The notes: generated by a model not told the origin, from the sequence alone. A DNA stretch of 64,000 bases from Klebsiella ornithinolytica NBRC 105727 = ATCC 31898 (GCF_001598295.1 NZ_BCYR01000004.1:1-64000), one strand, 5' to 3'. Shown: positions 49,108-60,406, counted from the first letter of the stretch. A program made the numbers and translations.

Positions 49108-50523
49108 ATGGCAGGAAATAAACCCTTCAACAAACCGCAGACTGAACCCCGTGAGCGCGATCCGCAGGTCGCCGGGCTAAAAGTCCCGCCGCACTCGATT
49201 GAAGCGGAACAGTCGGTGTTGGGCGGTTTAATGCTGGACAACGAACGCTGGGACGACGTCGCCGAGCGCGTTGTGGCGGAAGATTTTTATACGCGTCCGC
49301 ACCGCCATATCTTTGTGGAAATGGCGCGTCTGCAGGAGACGGGTAGCCCGATCGACCTGATTACGCTGGCGGAATCACTGGAGCGACAGGGGCAGCTGGA
49401 CAGCGTTGGCGGATTCGCGTATCTGGCTGAGCTGTCAAAAAACACGCCAAGTGCGGCGAACATCAGCGCCTATGCGGACATCGTACGTGAACGCGCCGTT
49501 GTCCGTGAGATGATTTCGGTGGCGAATGAAATCGCCGAGGCGGGCTTCGACCCGCAGGGGCGTACCAGCGAAGACCTGCTCGACCTGGCCGAATCCCGGG
49601 TGTTCAAGATTGCGGAAAGCCGCGCCAACAAAGATGAAGGCCCGAAAAATATCGCCGACGTCCTCGATGCGACCGTTGCGCGTATCGAGCAGCTGTTCCA
49701 GCAGCCGCATGACGGCGTCACCGGGGTCAATACCGGCTATGACGATCTGAACAAAAAGACCGCCGGCCTGCAGCCGTCGGATCTGATTATTGTCGCCGCG
49801 CGTCCATCGATGGGTAAGACAACATTTGCGATGAACCTCGTCGAGAATGCGGCGATGTTGCAGGATAAGCCGGTACTTATCTTCAGCCTTGAGATGCCAT
49901 CAGAACAGATTATGATGCGTTCCCTTGCATCGCTGTCACGGGTCGATCAGACCCGTATCCGTACCGGCCAGCTGGACGATGAAGACTGGGCGCGCATTTC
50001 CGGCACCATGGGTATCCTGCTGGAAAAACGCAATATCTACATCGATGACTCCTCCGGCCTGACGCCGACGGAAGTTCGTTCCCGCGCACGACGTATTGCC
50101 CGTGAACACGGCGGCATCGGTCTTATCATGATCGACTACCTGCAGCTGATGCGCGTACCGTCGCTCTCCGATAACCGTACGTTGGAAATTGCGGAAATTT
50201 CCCGTTCGTTAAAAGCGCTGGCGAAAGAGCTTCAGGTGCCGGTGGTTGCGCTGTCGCAGCTTAACCGCTCGCTGGAACAACGTGCCGATAAGCGCCCGGT
50301 GAACTCCGACTTGCGTGAATCAGGCTCCATTGAGCAGGACGCCGACTTAATCATGTTTATCTATCGTGACGAGGTCTATCACGAGAGCAGTGATTTAAAA
50401 GGCATCGCGGAAATTATTATTGGTAAACAGCGTAACGGGCCCATCGGGACGGTACGTCTGACCTTTAACGGGCAGTGGTCGCGCTTTGATAATTATGCGG
50501 GACCACAGTACGACGACGAATAA
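49108..50523 (+). CDS. dnaB: Replicative DNA helicase DnaB
   Basis: Hexameric helicase that unwinds DNA at the replication fork and recruits primase. It has 471 residues, as in E. coli. The N-terminal domain (SIEAEQSVLGGLMLDN) is followed by the RecA-like core with Walker A ARPSMGKTTFAMN near 230-242, Walker B GLIMIDYLQLM and the arginine-rich EQDADLIMFIYRDE region. The start at 49108 gives MAGNKPFNK. No intein is present. Confidence 0.98.
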   Translation: MAGNKPFNKPQTEPRERDPQVAGLKVPPHSIEAEQSVLGGLMLDNERWDDVAERVVAEDFYTRPHRHIFVEMARLQETGSPIDLITLAESLERQGQLDSVGGFAYLAELSKNTPSAANISAYADIVRERAVVREMISVANEIAEAGFDPQGRTSEDLLDLAESRVFKIAESRANKDEGPKNIADVLDATVARIEQLFQQPHDGVTGVNTGYDDLNKKTAGLQPSDLIIVAARPSMGKTTFAMNLVENAAMLQDKPVLIFSLEMPSEQIMMRSLASLSRVDQTRIRTGQLDDEDWARISGTMGILLEKRNIYIDDSSGLTPTEVRSRARRIAREHGGIGLIMIDYLQLMRVPSLSDNRTLEIAEISRSLKALAKELQVPVVALSQLNRSLEQRADKRPVNSDLRESGSIEQDADLIMFIYRDEVYHESSDLKGIAEIIIGKQRNGPIGTVRLTFNGQWSRFDNYAGPQYDDE

Positions 50524-50528
50524 ATCGC

Positions 50529-50702
50529 CGTCATCCTTCGCGCCGCCGGTGCGTTGACAGCACCGGCTCGCTCCGGTCAGTTAGTGTACTAAGCTCCCGG
50601 AGACTCTCAGGTTTGTTGCGTGACCCGGACTGCGTCCTCGCCCCTTCGGGCCAGCGCAGGCGCTGTTCAGAAACGCCTGCGCGAACACGCATGATTTAGG
50701 CG
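50529..50702. repeat. Diverged ERIC-like element between dnaB and alr
   Basis: The element starts CGTCATCCTTC and ends GATTTAGGCG, like the ERIC ends, and its middle GCTCGCTCCGGTCAGTTA..TAAGCTCCCGGAG resembles the ERIC core. An added GCGCAGGCG/CGCCTGCGC hairpin lies at 50654-50682. It is longer than a canonical ERIC and much changed, so kinship is probable rather than proven. Confidence 0.5.
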
Positions 50703-50724
50703 ATCTTTTTATCAAGGAATTTAA

Positions 50725-51804
50725 ATGCAAGCGGCAACTGTTGTCATTAACCGCCGCGCTCTGCGACACAACCTGCAACGTCTGCGTGAACTGGCGCCTG
50801 CCAGTAAACTGGTTGCAGTGGTGAAAGCGAACGCTTACGGACACGGTCTTCTCGAGACCGCGCGAACGCTCCCTGATGCCGATGCCTTTGGCGTCGCCCG
50901 TCTCGAAGAAGCCCTGCGCCTGCGCGCTGGCGGTATCACGAAACCGGTCCTGCTGCTGGAAGGTTTCTTTGATGCGGCCGATCTGCCGGTTATTTCCGCG
51001 CAGCAACTGCATACGGCGGTACACAGCCCGGAGCAGCTGGAAGCGCTGGAGCAGGCTGAGCTGCCTGAGCCCGTCACCGTCTGGATGAAACTGGACACCG
51101 GGATGCATCGTCTGGGCGTCCTGCCGGAGCAGGCGGGTGCCTTCTGGCAGCGTTTAAGCCAGTGTAAAAACGTGCGCCAGCCGGTCAATATCGTCAGCCA
51201 CTTCGCGCGGGCGGATGAGCCCGAATGCGGCGCCACCGAACGCCAGCTGGATATTTTCACCACCTTCAGTGAAGGCAAGCCTGGCCTGCGTTCCATCGCG
51301 GCATCGGGCGGAATTTTGCTGTGGCCGCAGTCGCATTTTGACTGGGTCCGCCCGGGCATCATCCTGTACGGCGTATCGCCGCTGGATAGCCCTTCCACCG
51401 GCGCAGATTTTGGTTGTCAGCCGGTGATGTCGCTGACGTCGAGCCTGATTGCCGTACGCGAACATAAAGCGGGTGAACCGGTAGGCTATGGCGGTACCTG
51501 GGTGAGCGAACGAGATACCCGGCTAGGCGTGGTGGCGATGGGCTACGGCGACGGCTACCCGCGCGCGGCGCCCACCGGTACACCGGTGCTGGTTAACGGC
51601 CGGGAAGTGCCGATTGTTGGTCGTGTGGCGATGGATATGATTTGCGTCGATCTTGGGCCTGAGGCGCAGGATAGGTCCGGCGACCCGGTGGTGCTCTGGG
51701 GGGAAGGCCTGCCCGTCGAGCGTATTGCCGCACTGACGAATGTGAGTGCTTACGAACTTATTACCCGCCTGACTTCCAGAGTCTCGATGAAGTACGTGGA
51801 TTAA
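50725..51804 (+). CDS. alr: Alanine racemase, biosynthetic
   Basis: PLP enzyme that makes D-alanine for peptidoglycan. It has 359 residues, as in E. coli Alr. The PLP lysine is K34 in [10 protein letters not shown], and the catalytic tyrosine is in GYGGTWVSE near 255. The C-terminal beta domain has [11 protein letters not shown] and [13 protein letters not shown]. The start at 50725 follows AAGGAATTTAA. Confidence 0.97.
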   Translation: MQAATVVINRRALRHNLQRLRELAPASKLVAVVKANAYGHGLLETARTLPDADAFGVARLEEALRLRAGGITKPVLLLEGFFDAADLPVISAQQLHTAVHSPEQLEALEQAELPEPVTVWMKLDTGMHRLGVLPEQAGAFWQRLSQCKNVRQPVNIVSHFARADEPECGATERQLDIFTTFSEGKPGLRSIAASGGILLWPQSHFDWVRPGIILYGVSPLDSPSTGADFGCQPVMSLTSSLIAVREHKAGEPVGYGGTWVSERDTRLGVVAMGYGDGYPRAAPTGTPVLVNGREVPIVGRVAMDMICVDLGPEAQDRSGDPVVLWGEGLPVERIAALTNVSAYELITRLTSRVSMKYVD

Positions 51805-52046
51805 GCGTACGTCGGGTCGATACATCGCGGTTGTGACATCTCCGGCAGCGCTGCGCTGACCGGGGGTGTCGTCAGGAACCGACGCAGGCTTTACGCTGCG
51901 AGTCGGGAGATTCCCCTGAGGGCGAACGAGATGCGTGCGATCTTCGCCGACTTTCCGCCAACTATCCGCCAACATCCTCTCGATCTTCTTCTGCTTCCGG
52001 TTTATTGTGTTATGACCTGCCTCTCGTAAACCCGGAGAAACATCAC

Positions 52047-53240
52047 GTGTTTCAAAAAGTTGACGCCTACGCTGGCGATCCCATTCTCTCCTTGATGGAG
52101 CGTTTCAAAGAAGATCCGCGTAGTGACAAAGTAAACCTTAGCATCGGCCTCTATTACAACGAAGACGGGATTATCCCGCAGCTACAGGCGGTTGCTGAAG
52201 CGGAAGCGCGTCTTAACGCTCAGCCGCACGGCGCCTCGTTGTATCTACCGATGGAAGGGCTGAACGCTTATCGCAACGCGATTGCCCCGCTGTTGTTCGG
52301 TGCAGAACACCCGGTGCTGGTGCAAAAGCGCGTCGCCTCTATTCAGACGCTGGGCGGTTCCGGCGCATTGAAAGTGGGTGCCGATTTTCTAAAACGCTAC
52401 TTCCCGGGTTCTCGCGTTTGGGTCAGCGACCCGACCTGGGAGAACCATATCGCCATATTCGAAGGGGCTGGCTTCGAAGTAAGCACTTACCCTTGGTTTG
52501 ATAACGAGACCAACGGCGTGCGTTTTGATGCGCTGCTGGCGAAACTGCAGACCCTGCCTGAGCGCGATATTGTGCTGCTACATCCGTGCTGCCATAACCC
52601 GACGGGCGCCGATCTGAATCATGCCCAGTGGGATCAAATCGCCGAGGTGCTGAAAGCGCGCAACCTGATTCCTTTCCTCGATATCGCCTATCAGGGCTTT
52701 GGGGCGGGAATGGATGATGATGCTTACGCGATTCGCGCGATCGCCCACGCCGGCATACCGATGCTGGTCAGCAACTCCTTCTCGAAAATTTTCTCGCTGT
52801 ACGGTGAGCGCGTGGGCGGCCTGTCGATCGTTTGCGAAGACACAGAAACCGCAAACCGCGTGCTGGGGCAACTGAAGGCGACCGTCCGTCGCAATTACTC
52901 CAGCCCACCGAACTTTGGCGCTCAGGTTGTCGCGACCGTATTGAATGATGCGGAGCTGAAAGCCTGCTGGCTGGCGGAAGTCGAAGAGATGCGTACGCGT
53001 ATTCTGGCGATGCGTCAGGAGCTGGTGAATGTCCTGAAAGAAGCGCTACCGGGCGTCAATTTTGACTACCTGCTCAAACAACGTGGGATGTTCAGCTACA
53101 CCGGCCTGAGTGCGGCACAGGTTGATCGTCTGCGTGAAGAGTTTGGCGTGTATCTGATTTCCAGCGGCCGGATGTGCGTGGCGGGTCTCAATTCACGTAA
53201 CGTCCAGCGCGTCGCGCAGGCATTTTCTGCCGTTATCTAA
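52047..53240 (+). CDS. tyrB: Aromatic-amino-acid aminotransferase
   Basis: PLP transaminase for the last step of tyrosine and phenylalanine synthesis, also acting on leucine. It has 397 residues, as in E. coli. The PLP lysine is in [16 protein letters not shown] near 247; DPTWENH and [12 protein letters not shown] are conserved. The start is GTG at 52047 ([11 protein letters not shown]) after CGGAGAA. TyrR boxes are expected upstream, but I could not identify convincing ones. Confidence 0.96.
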   Translation: MFQKVDAYAGDPILSLMERFKEDPRSDKVNLSIGLYYNEDGIIPQLQAVAEAEARLNAQPHGASLYLPMEGLNAYRNAIAPLLFGAEHPVLVQKRVASIQTLGGSGALKVGADFLKRYFPGSRVWVSDPTWENHIAIFEGAGFEVSTYPWFDNETNGVRFDALLAKLQTLPERDIVLLHPCCHNPTGADLNHAQWDQIAEVLKARNLIPFLDIAYQGFGAGMDDDAYAIRAIAHAGIPMLVSNSFSKIFSLYGERVGGLSIVCEDTETANRVLGQLKATVRRNYSSPPNFGAQVVATVLNDAELKACWLAEVEEMRTRILAMRQELVNVLKEALPGVNFDYLLKQRGMFSYTGLSAAQVDRLREEFGVYLISSGRMCVAGLNSRNVQRVAQAFSAVI

Positions 53241-53257
53241 TTTTCCGCGAATATCAT

Positions 53258-53283
53258 GTCCTTTCCCGTCTGCGGGAAAGGAC
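53258..53283 (+). terminator. tyrB 3' hairpin
   Basis: GTCCTTTCCCG/CGGGAAAGGAC is a perfect stem 17 bases after tyrB, followed by TACTCCC and no U tract. It is a probable transcript end or stabiliser. Confidence 0.6.
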
Positions 53284-53522
53284 TACTCCCTTCCGAAGTG
53301 TGATCATTCTCTTTTTCTATGACATCTGAGCAGAAAATTCTTTTCATCGGCGAAGGCCGGGGTTAAGGTCAGGGTCCAGTAATAAGCAGCCACATTATTG
53401 AAAATTATAACGATTCGACGACTCATACGCACCGTCATCCGCGCTGTATCGCGACGGCTGCCTCAGGCGCCTTGCGGCCAGCAAAGCGGCAGTTGGCAGG
53501 ATGACGCTTAAAAGGGATAACT

Positions 53523-54236
53523 ATGCGCAAGATAACTTTGGCCTTTAGCGCCTTCTGTTTACTTTTCACGTTAAATCACTCGGCAATCGCCCTGGAGTCT
53601 TCTCCGTCACAATTAAATCCAGGTACCAACGTCGCCAGACTGGCTGAGCAGGCACCTGTTCACTGGGTTTCCGTCGCACAGATTGAAAACAGCCTGTTGG
53701 GTCGTCAGCCGTTTGCCGTGGGTTTTGATATCGATGACACCGTTCTGTTTTCCAGCCCAGGTTTCTGGCGCGGCCAAAAAACTTTCTCTCCCGGCAGCGA
53801 TGCTTACCTGAAAAACCCGGAATTCTGGGAAAAAATGAATAACGGTTGGGACGAATTCAGCATGCCAAAAGAGGTGGCGCGCCATCTGATTGCGATGCAT
53901 GTGAAGCGCGGCGATAGCATTTATTTCGTTACCGGGCGCAGTCAGACCAAAACTGAAACGGTCTCGAAAACGCTGCAGGATGATTTCCTGATCCCGGCGG
54001 CAAACATGAACCCGGTTATTTTTGCCGGTGACAAGCCGGGGCAGAATACGAAAGTCCAATGGCTGAAAGAGAAGAATATTAAGGTCTTCTACGGGGATTC
54101 CGATAACGACATCTCTGCCGCGCGTGATGCCGGGGCTCGCGGCATTCGCGTACTGCGCGCGTCAAACTCGTCATATAAACCTCTGCCGATGGCCGGAGCG
54201 CAGGGTGAAGAAGTGATCGTCAATTCAGAATACTAA
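53523..54236 (+). CDS. aphA: Class B acid phosphatase
   Basis: Periplasmic, metal-dependent phosphatase and phosphotransferase of the DDDD superfamily that dephosphorylates nucleotides. It has 237 residues, with a signal peptide of about 23-25 residues. The nucleophile motif is FDIDDTVLF at 68-76, with [11 protein letters not shown] and [15 protein letters not shown] downstream. The start at 53523 follows AAGGGATAACT. A terminator follows. Confidence 0.96.
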   Translation: MRKITLAFSAFCLLFTLNHSAIALESSPSQLNPGTNVARLAEQAPVHWVSVAQIENSLLGRQPFAVGFDIDDTVLFSSPGFWRGQKTFSPGSDAYLKNPEFWEKMNNGWDEFSMPKEVARHLIAMHVKRGDSIYFVTGRSQTKTETVSKTLQDDFLIPAANMNPVIFAGDKPGQNTKVQWLKEKNIKVFYGDSDNDISAARDAGARGIRVLRASNSSYKPLPMAGAQGEEVIVNSEY

Positions 54237-54269
54237 TTTCACCTTCTGCGCAAATGTGTCAGAAGCGAA

Positions 54270-54299
54270 AGCGGCAGCCTCCGGGCTGCCGCTTTTTTG
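54270..54299 (+). terminator. aphA terminator
   Basis: AGCGGCAGCC/GGCTGCCGCT with a short loop and six T residues: a strong intrinsic terminator. Confidence 0.93.
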
Positions 54300-54381
54300 T
54301 ACGAAAAAGCGCGTGGGGAGGTTTTACCTTTTCGCTTATTGCTGCACACTTAGAGAGATTCATTCGCAACAGGAGTCGTTT

Positions 54382-54798
54382 ATGTGGCATCAACAAACTT
54401 TGACGTTAGGCGCAAAATCTCGCGGTTTTCATCTGGTAACTGACGAGATCCTCGGCCAGCTCCACGCGCTGTCGCGCGTCAAAGTCGGTATGTTGCATCT
54501 GCTGCTCCAGCACACTTCCGCTTCCCTGACGCTTAACGAAAACTGCGATCCGACCGTCCGCTACGACATGGAGCAGTATTTTCTCAACGCGGTGCCGGAT
54601 AATGCGCCGTACGAACATGATTATGAAGGTCCTGATGATATGCCGTCGCATATCAAGTCGTCGATGCTTGGCGTCTCCCTGTTGCTGCCGGTGCAGGACG
54701 GGCGCGTCAGTCTGGGGACCTGGCAAGGGATCTGGTTAGGGGAACATCGTATTCACGGCGGTTCGCGGCATATCGTTGCGACGCTCACGGGGGAATAA
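54382..54798 (+). CDS. yjbQ: UPF0047 family protein YjbQ
   Basis: A 138-residue cytoplasmic protein of the YjbQ/UPF0047 family. Conserved [16 protein letters not shown] and the C-terminal [13 protein letters not shown] are the family signature. E. coli YjbQ has been reported to have weak thiamin-phosphate synthase activity; the true role is unclear. The start at 54382 follows AGGAGTCG. yjbR begins three bases after its stop, so they form an operon. Confidence 0.92.
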   Translation: MWHQQTLTLGAKSRGFHLVTDEILGQLHALSRVKVGMLHLLLQHTSASLTLNENCDPTVRYDMEQYFLNAVPDNAPYEHDYEGPDDMPSHIKSSMLGVSLLLPVQDGRVSLGTWQGIWLGEHRIHGGSRHIVATLTGE

Positions 54799-54801
54799 CA
54801 G

Positions 54802-55158
54802 ATGACAATTTCGGAGTTATTGCTGTACTGCATGGCAAAACCGGGCGCAGAGCAAAGCGTGCACAGCGACTGGAAGGCCACGCAGATTAAAGTGTCGGAC
54901 GTGCTCTTTGCATTAGTGAAAGAAGTGGAAGATAAGCGGCCAGCCGTGTCGCTGAAAGCCAGTCCGGAGCTTGCCGAACTGCTGCGGGAACAGCATGTGG
55001 ATATCCGCCCCAGCAGACATCTGAATAAAGCCCACTGGAGTACGGTCTTTCTTGATGGGTCTTTGCCGGATTCGCAGATTTACTACCTGGTGGATGCCTC
55101 CTACCAGCAGGCGGTACGGCTGCTGTCGGAACCAACCCGACAGCAGCTTTCACGGTGA
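54802..55158 (+). CDS. yjbR: MmcQ/YjbR family protein
   Basis: A 118-residue cytoplasmic protein with the double-wing YjbR fold (EVEDKRPAVSLKASPELAELLR; HLNKAHWSTVFLDGSLP). Members may bind DNA, but no function is established. Its stop abuts the stop of convergent uvrA with no gap. Confidence 0.92.
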   Translation: MTISELLLYCMAKPGAEQSVHSDWKATQIKVSDVLFALVKEVEDKRPAVSLKASPELAELLREQHVDIRPSRHLNKAHWSTVFLDGSLPDSQIYYLVDASYQQAVRLLSEPTRQQLSR

Positions 55159-57984
55159 TTAGCTCAGCAAGGGTTTGAGGAAGCGCGCGGTGTGCGAGGC
55201 TTCGCACTCTGCAACGGTCTCTGGCGTACCGGAGACGAGGATTTCACCGCCGCCGCTGCCGCCTTCCGGCCCAAGATCAACGATCCAGTCCGCCGTTTTG
55301 ATGACATCCAGGTTGTGCTCAATGACCACGATGGTGTTGCCCTGATCGCGCAGCTGGTGCAGAACGTCCAGCAGCTGCTGGATATCGGCAAAGTGCAGCC
55401 CCGTCGTCGGCTCATCGAGAATATACAGCGTCTGGCCGGTGCCGCGTTTTGACAGCTCGCGCGCCAGCTTCACGCGCTGGGCCTCGCCGCCGGACAGCGT
55501 CGTAGCGGACTGGCCGAGACGAATATAGGTCAGGCCGACGTCCATCAGCGTTTGCAGCTTACGCGCCAGCGCTGGAACGGCATCAAAGAACTCACGCGCT
55601 TCTTCAATGGTCATATCCAGCACTTCATGAATGGTCTTGCCTTTGTACTTAATCTCCAGCGTTTCGCGGTTATAGCGCTTGCCTTTGCACTGGTCACACG
55701 GCACATAAATATCCGGCAGGAAGTGCATTTCGACTTTAATCACGCCATCACCCTGGCAGGCTTCACAGCGCCCGCCGCGGACGTTAAAACTGAAGCGCCC
55801 AGGCGTATAGCCGCGTGAGCGCGATTCCGGCACGCCGGCAAACAGTTCACGTACCGGTGTGAAGACGCCGGTATAGGTTGCCGGGTTTGAGCGCGGCGTA
55901 CGGCCGATCGGGCTCTGGTCGATATCGATGACCTTATCGAAGTGTTCCAGCCCCTGCACATCGCGATATGGCGCAGGTTCGACGATGGTGGCGCCGTTGA
56001 GCTGACGCTGGGCAATCGGGAACAGCGTATCGTTAATCAGCGTTGATTTACCTGAACCGGAGACCCCGGTGATACAGGTAAAGAGGCCGACCGGCAGCGT
56101 CAGCGTCACATCCTTCAGGTTGTTACCGCGCGCACCGGTGAGCCTGAGCACTTTTTCCGCGTCGGCAGGCACGCGCTGCTTCGGTACTTCAATCTTGCGT
56201 TTGCCGCTCATGTACTGCCCGGTCAGGGATTCAGGCACCGCCATGATCGCGTCCAGCGTTCCTTCAGCCACGACCTGGCCGCCGTGTACCCCGGCCCCTG
56301 GGCCGATATCGATGACGTGGTCGGCGGCGCGGATGGCGTCTTCATCATGCTCGACGACAATCACCGTATTGCCCAGATTACGCAGATGAACCAGCGTGCC
56401 GAGCAGACGTTCGTTATCGCGCTGATGCAGGCCGATGGACGGCTCATCCAGCACATACATCACGCCGACCAGGCCGGCGCCAATCTGGCTTGCCAGGCGA
56501 ATACGCTGGGCTTCACCGCCGGAGAGCGTTTCTGCCGAACGGGAGAGCGTCAGGTAGTTCAGGCCGACGTTGACGAGGAATTTCAGGCGATCGCCAATCT
56601 CTTTCAGCACTTTCTCCGCAATTTGCGCCCGCTGGCCGGACAGCTTCAGATTGGTGAAGAAATCCATCGCGTGGCCAATGCTCATGTCAGAGATGGTGGG
56701 CAGCGGCGTATTTTCGACAAAGACGTGGCGGGCTTCGCGGCGCAGACGGGTACCGTCACAGCTGGCGCACGGGCGATTGCTGATAAATTTCGCCAGCTCT
56801 TCGCGCACCGCGCTGGATTCCGTCTCTTTGTAGCGGCGTTCCATATTATGCAGCACGCCTTCGAACGGGTGACGGCGTACTGAAGTATCGCCACGGTCGT
56901 TCATGTATTTGAATTCAATATTCTCTTTGCCTGAACCGTACAAAATGACCTTCTGTACGTCGGCGTTCAGGGTGCCCCACGGCGCCTCGATATCGAACTG
57001 ATAATGCTCTGCCAGCGACTTCAGCATCTGGAAGTAGTAGAAGTTACGGCGATCCCAGCCGCGAATGGCGCCGCCCGCCAGCGACAGCTCCGCATTCTGG
57101 ATAACCCTGTCGGGATCGAAGTACTGCTGAACGCCCAGACCATCACAGGTCGGGCAGGCGCCTGCCGGGTTGTTGAACGAAAACAGACGAGGTTCCAGTT
57201 CACGCATGCTGTAGCCGCAAATCGGGCAGGCAAAATTGGCGGAGAACAGCAGCTCTTCCGCTTTTTCATCGTCCATATTGGCGACAACGGCGGTACCGCC
57301 GGAAAGATCCAGAGCGGTTTCAAAGGATTCGGCCAGACGCTGGGACAGATCGTCACGCACTTTGAAGCGATCGATCACCACCTCAATGGTGTGTTTCTTT
57401 TGCAGTTCCAGCTTCGGCGGATCGGAAAGATCGCAGACCTCGCCGTCGATCCTCGCGCGGATATAGCCCTGGCTGGCCAGGTTCTCCAGCGTTTTGGTGT
57501 GCTCGCCTTTACGTTCTTTAATGATTGGCGCCAGCAGCATCAGGCGCTGGCCTTCCGGTTGCGAGAGCACGTTGTCGACCATCTGGCTGACGGTCTGTGC
57601 GGCCAGAGGAACATCATGGTCCGGGCAGCGCGGCTCGCCGACGCGCGCGTACAGCAGGCGCAGATAGTCGTGAATTTCGGTAATGGTCCCCACCGTAGAG
57701 CGAGGGTTATGGGACGTTGATTTCTGTTCAATGGAAATCGCCGGCGACAGCCCTTCGATATGATCGACGTCCGGCTTCTCCATTAGCGACAGGAACTGGC
57801 GCGCATAGGCAGAGAGTGATTCAACGTAGCGACGTTGCCCTTCGGCATACAGTGTGTCGAAAGCCAATGAGGATTTGCCTGACCCTGACAGCCCGGTGAC
57901 GACAATCAGTTTGTCGCGTGGGATGACGAGGTTGATGTTTTTGAGATTATGGGTGCGGGCGCCCCGAACTTCGATCTTATCCAT
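55159..57984 (-). CDS. uvrA: Excinuclease ABC subunit A
   Basis: DNA-damage sensor of nucleotide excision repair; loads UvrB at lesions. It has 941 residues (940 in E. coli). There are two ABC ATPase modules: Walker [10 protein letters not shown] at 31-39 and GVSGSGKST near 640, with signatures LSGGEAQR twice. Zinc-finger cysteines are in CPICGYS..CPTCDG and [14 protein letters not shown]. It is divergent from ssb across a LexA box. Confidence 0.98.
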   Translation of the reverse strand: MDKIEVRGARTHNLKNINLVIPRDKLIVVTGLSGSGKSSLAFDTLYAEGQRRYVESLSAYARQFLSLMEKPDVDHIEGLSPAISIEQKSTSHNPRSTVGTITEIHDYLRLLYARVGEPRCPDHDVPLAAQTVSQMVDNVLSQPEGQRLMLLAPIIKERKGEHTKTLENLASQGYIRARIDGEVCDLSDPPKLELQKKHTIEVVIDRFKVRDDLSQRLAESFETALDLSGGTAVVANMDDEKAEELLFSANFACPICGYSMRELEPRLFSFNNPAGACPTCDGLGVQQYFDPDRVIQNAELSLAGGAIRGWDRRNFYYFQMLKSLAEHYQFDIEAPWGTLNADVQKVILYGSGKENIEFKYMNDRGDTSVRRHPFEGVLHNMERRYKETESSAVREELAKFISNRPCASCDGTRLRREARHVFVENTPLPTISDMSIGHAMDFFTNLKLSGQRAQIAEKVLKEIGDRLKFLVNVGLNYLTLSRSAETLSGGEAQRIRLASQIGAGLVGVMYVLDEPSIGLHQRDNERLLGTLVHLRNLGNTVIVVEHDEDAIRAADHVIDIGPGAGVHGGQVVAEGTLDAIMAVPESLTGQYMSGKRKIEVPKQRVPADAEKVLRLTGARGNNLKDVTLTLPVGLFTCITGVSGSGKSTLINDTLFPIAQRQLNGATIVEPAPYRDVQGLEHFDKVIDIDQSPIGRTPRSNPATYTGVFTPVRELFAGVPESRSRGYTPGRFSFNVRGGRCEACQGDGVIKVEMHFLPDIYVPCDQCKGKRYNRETLEIKYKGKTIHEVLDMTIEEAREFFDAVPALARKLQTLMDVGLTYIRLGQSATTLSGGEAQRVKLARELSKRGTGQTLYILDEPTTGLHFADIQQLLDVLHQLRDQGNTIVVIEHNLDVIKTADWIVDLGPEGGSGGGEILVSGTPETVAECEASHTARFLKPLLS

Positions 57985-58067
57985 TCACCTTTCCCGGTAG
58001 ATACGCGGATTGCCTGGTTTGTTAGAAGGACAAACGGCAGAAACGGCTAATTATGACACAATTTAAC

Positions 58068-58083
58068 CTGTTTGAATATACAG
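58068..58083. promoter_or_regulatory. LexA box between uvrA and ssb
   Basis: CTGTTTGAATATACAG fits CTGT-N8-ACAG exactly. It lies 84 bases from uvrA and 148 from ssb, matching the shared SOS operator of E. coli. Confidence 0.92.
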
Positions 58084-58230
58084 TATCGGAATGCATTTTC
58101 CTGCGGGGTGTGCAAAAATGTCTTACCGCGAGAGTTATCTGGAACATACTTCCCAGCTATCAACATAGCGCCTGGAAATGGTACACTCGCGCGTTTACAC
58201 TATTAAGAAACGCATTCAGGAGACACAAAC

Positions 58231-58758
58231 ATGGCCAGCAGAGGCGTAAACAAGGTGATTCTCGTCGGTAATCTGGGCCAGGACCCGGAAGTACGCTACA
58301 TGCCGAGTGGTGGCGCAGTTGCCAACATTACGCTGGCTACTTCCGAATCCTGGCGTGATAAAGCGACCGGTGAGATGAAAGAGCAGACTGAATGGCACCG
58401 CGTTGTGCTGTTCGGCAAACTGGCGGAAGTGGCCGGCGAGTATCTGCGTAAAGGTTCTCAGGTCTATATTGAAGGCCAACTGCGTACCCGTAAATGGACT
58501 GACCAATCTGGTCAGGAAAAATACACCACCGAGATCGTGGTTAACGTTGGCGGCACGATGCAAATGCTCGGCGGTCGTCAGCAGGGCGCAGGCGCTCCGG
58601 CAGGCGGCGGTCAGCAGCAGGGCGGTTGGGGTCAGCCTCAGCAGCCGCAGGGCGGCAACCAGTTTAGCGGCGGCGCACAGTCTCGTCCGCAGCAGCAGGC
58701 ACCGGCAGCACCTTCTAACGAACCCCCGATGGATTTCGATGACGATATCCCGTTCTAA
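58231..58758 (+). CDS. ssb: Single-stranded DNA-binding protein
   Basis: Tetrameric ssDNA-binding protein for replication, repair and recombination. It has 175 residues. The OB fold is at 1-112 ([40 protein letters not shown]). A flexible Gly/Gln-rich linker (about 115-165) follows, and the acidic tip is MDFDDDIPF, which recruits partner enzymes. The start follows AGGAGACACAAAC. Confidence 0.98.
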   Translation: MASRGVNKVILVGNLGQDPEVRYMPSGGAVANITLATSESWRDKATGEMKEQTEWHRVVLFGKLAEVAGEYLRKGSQVYIEGQLRTRKWTDQSGQEKYTTEIVVNVGGTMQMLGGRQQGAGAPAGGGQQQGGWGQPQQPQGGNQFSGGAQSRPQQQAPAAPSNEPPMDFDDDIPF

Positions 58759-58791
58759 GACCATCCTTAGACACTGCCGTTAAAGCATAAG

Positions 58792-58817
58792 AAAAAGCCC
58801 CGTTTTGGGGCTTTTTT
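58792..58817. terminator. ssb terminator
   Basis: AAAAAGCCCCGTTTTGGGGC followed by TTTTTT is symmetric, so it can end ssb and the convergent transglycosylase gene. Confidence 0.93.
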
Positions 58818-58855
58818 ATGTCTGCTCTCTCCGCGTATCCAGCGATGCGACCGCC

Positions 58856-60406
58856 TCACGGCGTGGCGGGAGCGCTCTGTTCCGCGGCGGGCGCTGCCGC
58901 GCCGCTGGAGTGGGCCGTGGCTTTTTGCTTCCGCGCCATCTCATCGACGATCAGCCGATAGGCAATGTAGTACTTATAGATATTGCTGACGTAAGTGACG
59001 GTCTCGGAACCGATCTTCTCCGCGGCCAGATATTCCACATTGCCAAACCAGATATCAGGGTTAAAACCGCGCTTGCTGGTTTCTGTCCGCAGGCGGGCGA
59101 TACGGGCTGGCCCGGCGTTATAGGATGCGAATGAAAAGAGCGCTTTGTCGAGTCGGGTCATCGGCTCGTCGCCATAGTAATGGTCGATCATCCAGCGCAT
59201 ATATTTCACCCCGGCATGGATATTCGGATCCAGCTTGCTGATATCTCCGACCTTCAGCTCTTTGCCGGTCCGCGGCATCACCTGCATAACGCCGATGGCG
59301 CCCACGTGGCTACGAACCGACTGATTGAGACGCGATTCCTGATAACCCTGGGCCGCCATTAACAGCCAGTCAACGTCATATCGATCGCCGTATTTACGGA
59401 AGATATCCACCATCGCCAGAAATTTCTGCCGTTCCTTCTGCGCGGCGGCATTTTTGACATATTTCGCGTTCTTCAGATAGCGCAACAGGATGGTATTTCC
59501 CAGCTTGCTGCCCTGACCGTTAGCCTTCACAAAGTGGTTTAGCGAGGCGAGAAGCTGCGGGCTGTTTTTACGTACCGCCCAGCCGATGCTGGCATCTTTA
59601 CGCAGGACAATGTCCTGATGCACCTCAATTTTGGGAAATACTTGTTTCCAGAACAGAGCCTTATGACGATCGACGACCGTCAACGGAATAAGGCCAGCGC
59701 TGAGCATTTCTATCAGGTCCTCATCTTCGAGCGATTCCGGAGCGGCTGCGATAATAACCGGCGGACGAGATTCTTTCGCAAAGTGGGCATTCAGGGCGAC
59801 CAGGCTTTGGTAATAGCTTGATGACTGACGAACAAATACCTCTTTGCCAGAAAGTTGTTCCAGGTTGGCGACTTCCGGTGAACCTGGCCCGGAGAGCAGG
59901 AGCTCCTGAACATTGGAATAGAGCGGTATCGTGAAGTCAGCCTGCTGCTGCCGCTCCTCGGTAACCGTAAGATTTGCGGCGACGATATCTCCTTTGCCGG
60001 CAACGAGTGCGCTGAAAAGCTGGTCGCGGGCCACCGGGACGAAAATGATCCGTACCTTGAGATGGCGATGTTTGAGCTTTTTCTCCTTCATCAACTGTTG
60101 ATTAAGGCTGCGTTCGTACTCAATAAAGATGTCATGCGTTGCCCCGCGCTGGGTGCCTTTGTCGATAAAGAAAAAGGTTTTGCTGTAAGTGGTTAACACT
60201 CTGATGACGCGTCTGTCGAGCATACCGGGGAGATCGCCTTGCCAGGGCTTCTGCATCTCTTGCGTATTGAGTTCCAGCGCCTCTCGTTTTTCCTGAGGCG
60301 GTGGTTTCTTTTCCCCAACTGCCGCATAAACGGAACCGGCAAACAGCAGGGCAATAAGGCAGGCAAAGCTGGCGATAGCGGGTCGTTGAAATGAGAGGAT
60401 GTTCAT
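58856..60406 (-). CDS. MltF-like lytic transglycosylase with solute-binding domain
   Basis: A 516-residue periplasmic protein. A signal peptide of about 28 residues ends SVYA. Residues about 65-310 form a type-3 solute-binding-like domain (VIRVLTTYSKTFFFID; GKGDIVAANLTVTEER), and about 335-490 an SLT domain with the likely catalytic Glu357 in YQESRLNQ, then GAIGVMQVMPRT and FASYNAGPAR. This is the domain order of MltF, but the sequence is divergent and the C-terminus is Ala/Pro-rich. It probably cleaves peptidoglycan glycan chains. E. coli has yjcB after ssb instead. Confidence 0.85.
   Translation of the reverse strand: MNILSFQRPAIASFACLIALLFAGSVYAAVGEKKPPPQEKREALELNTQEMQKPWQGDLPGMLDRRVIRVLTTYSKTFFFIDKGTQRGATHDIFIEYERSLNQQLMKEKKLKHRHLKVRIIFVPVARDQLFSALVAGKGDIVAANLTVTEERQQQADFTIPLYSNVQELLLSGPGSPEVANLEQLSGKEVFVRQSSSYYQSLVALNAHFAKESRPPVIIAAAPESLEDEDLIEMLSAGLIPLTVVDRHKALFWKQVFPKIEVHQDIVLRKDASIGWAVRKNSPQLLASLNHFVKANGQGSKLGNTILLRYLKNAKYVKNAAAQKERQKFLAMVDIFRKYGDRYDVDWLLMAAQGYQESRLNQSVRSHVGAIGVMQVMPRTGKELKVGDISKLDPNIHAGVKYMRWMIDHYYGDEPMTRLDKALFSFASYNAGPARIARLRTETSKRGFNPDIWFGNVEYLAAEKIGSETVTYVSNIYKYYIAYRLIVDEMARKQKATAHSSGAAAPAAEQSAPATP

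Noticed and set aside
51805-52046. TyrR boxes before tyrB
   Set aside because: No TGTAAA-N6-TTTACA-like match was convincing; only a partial CGTAAA is present.
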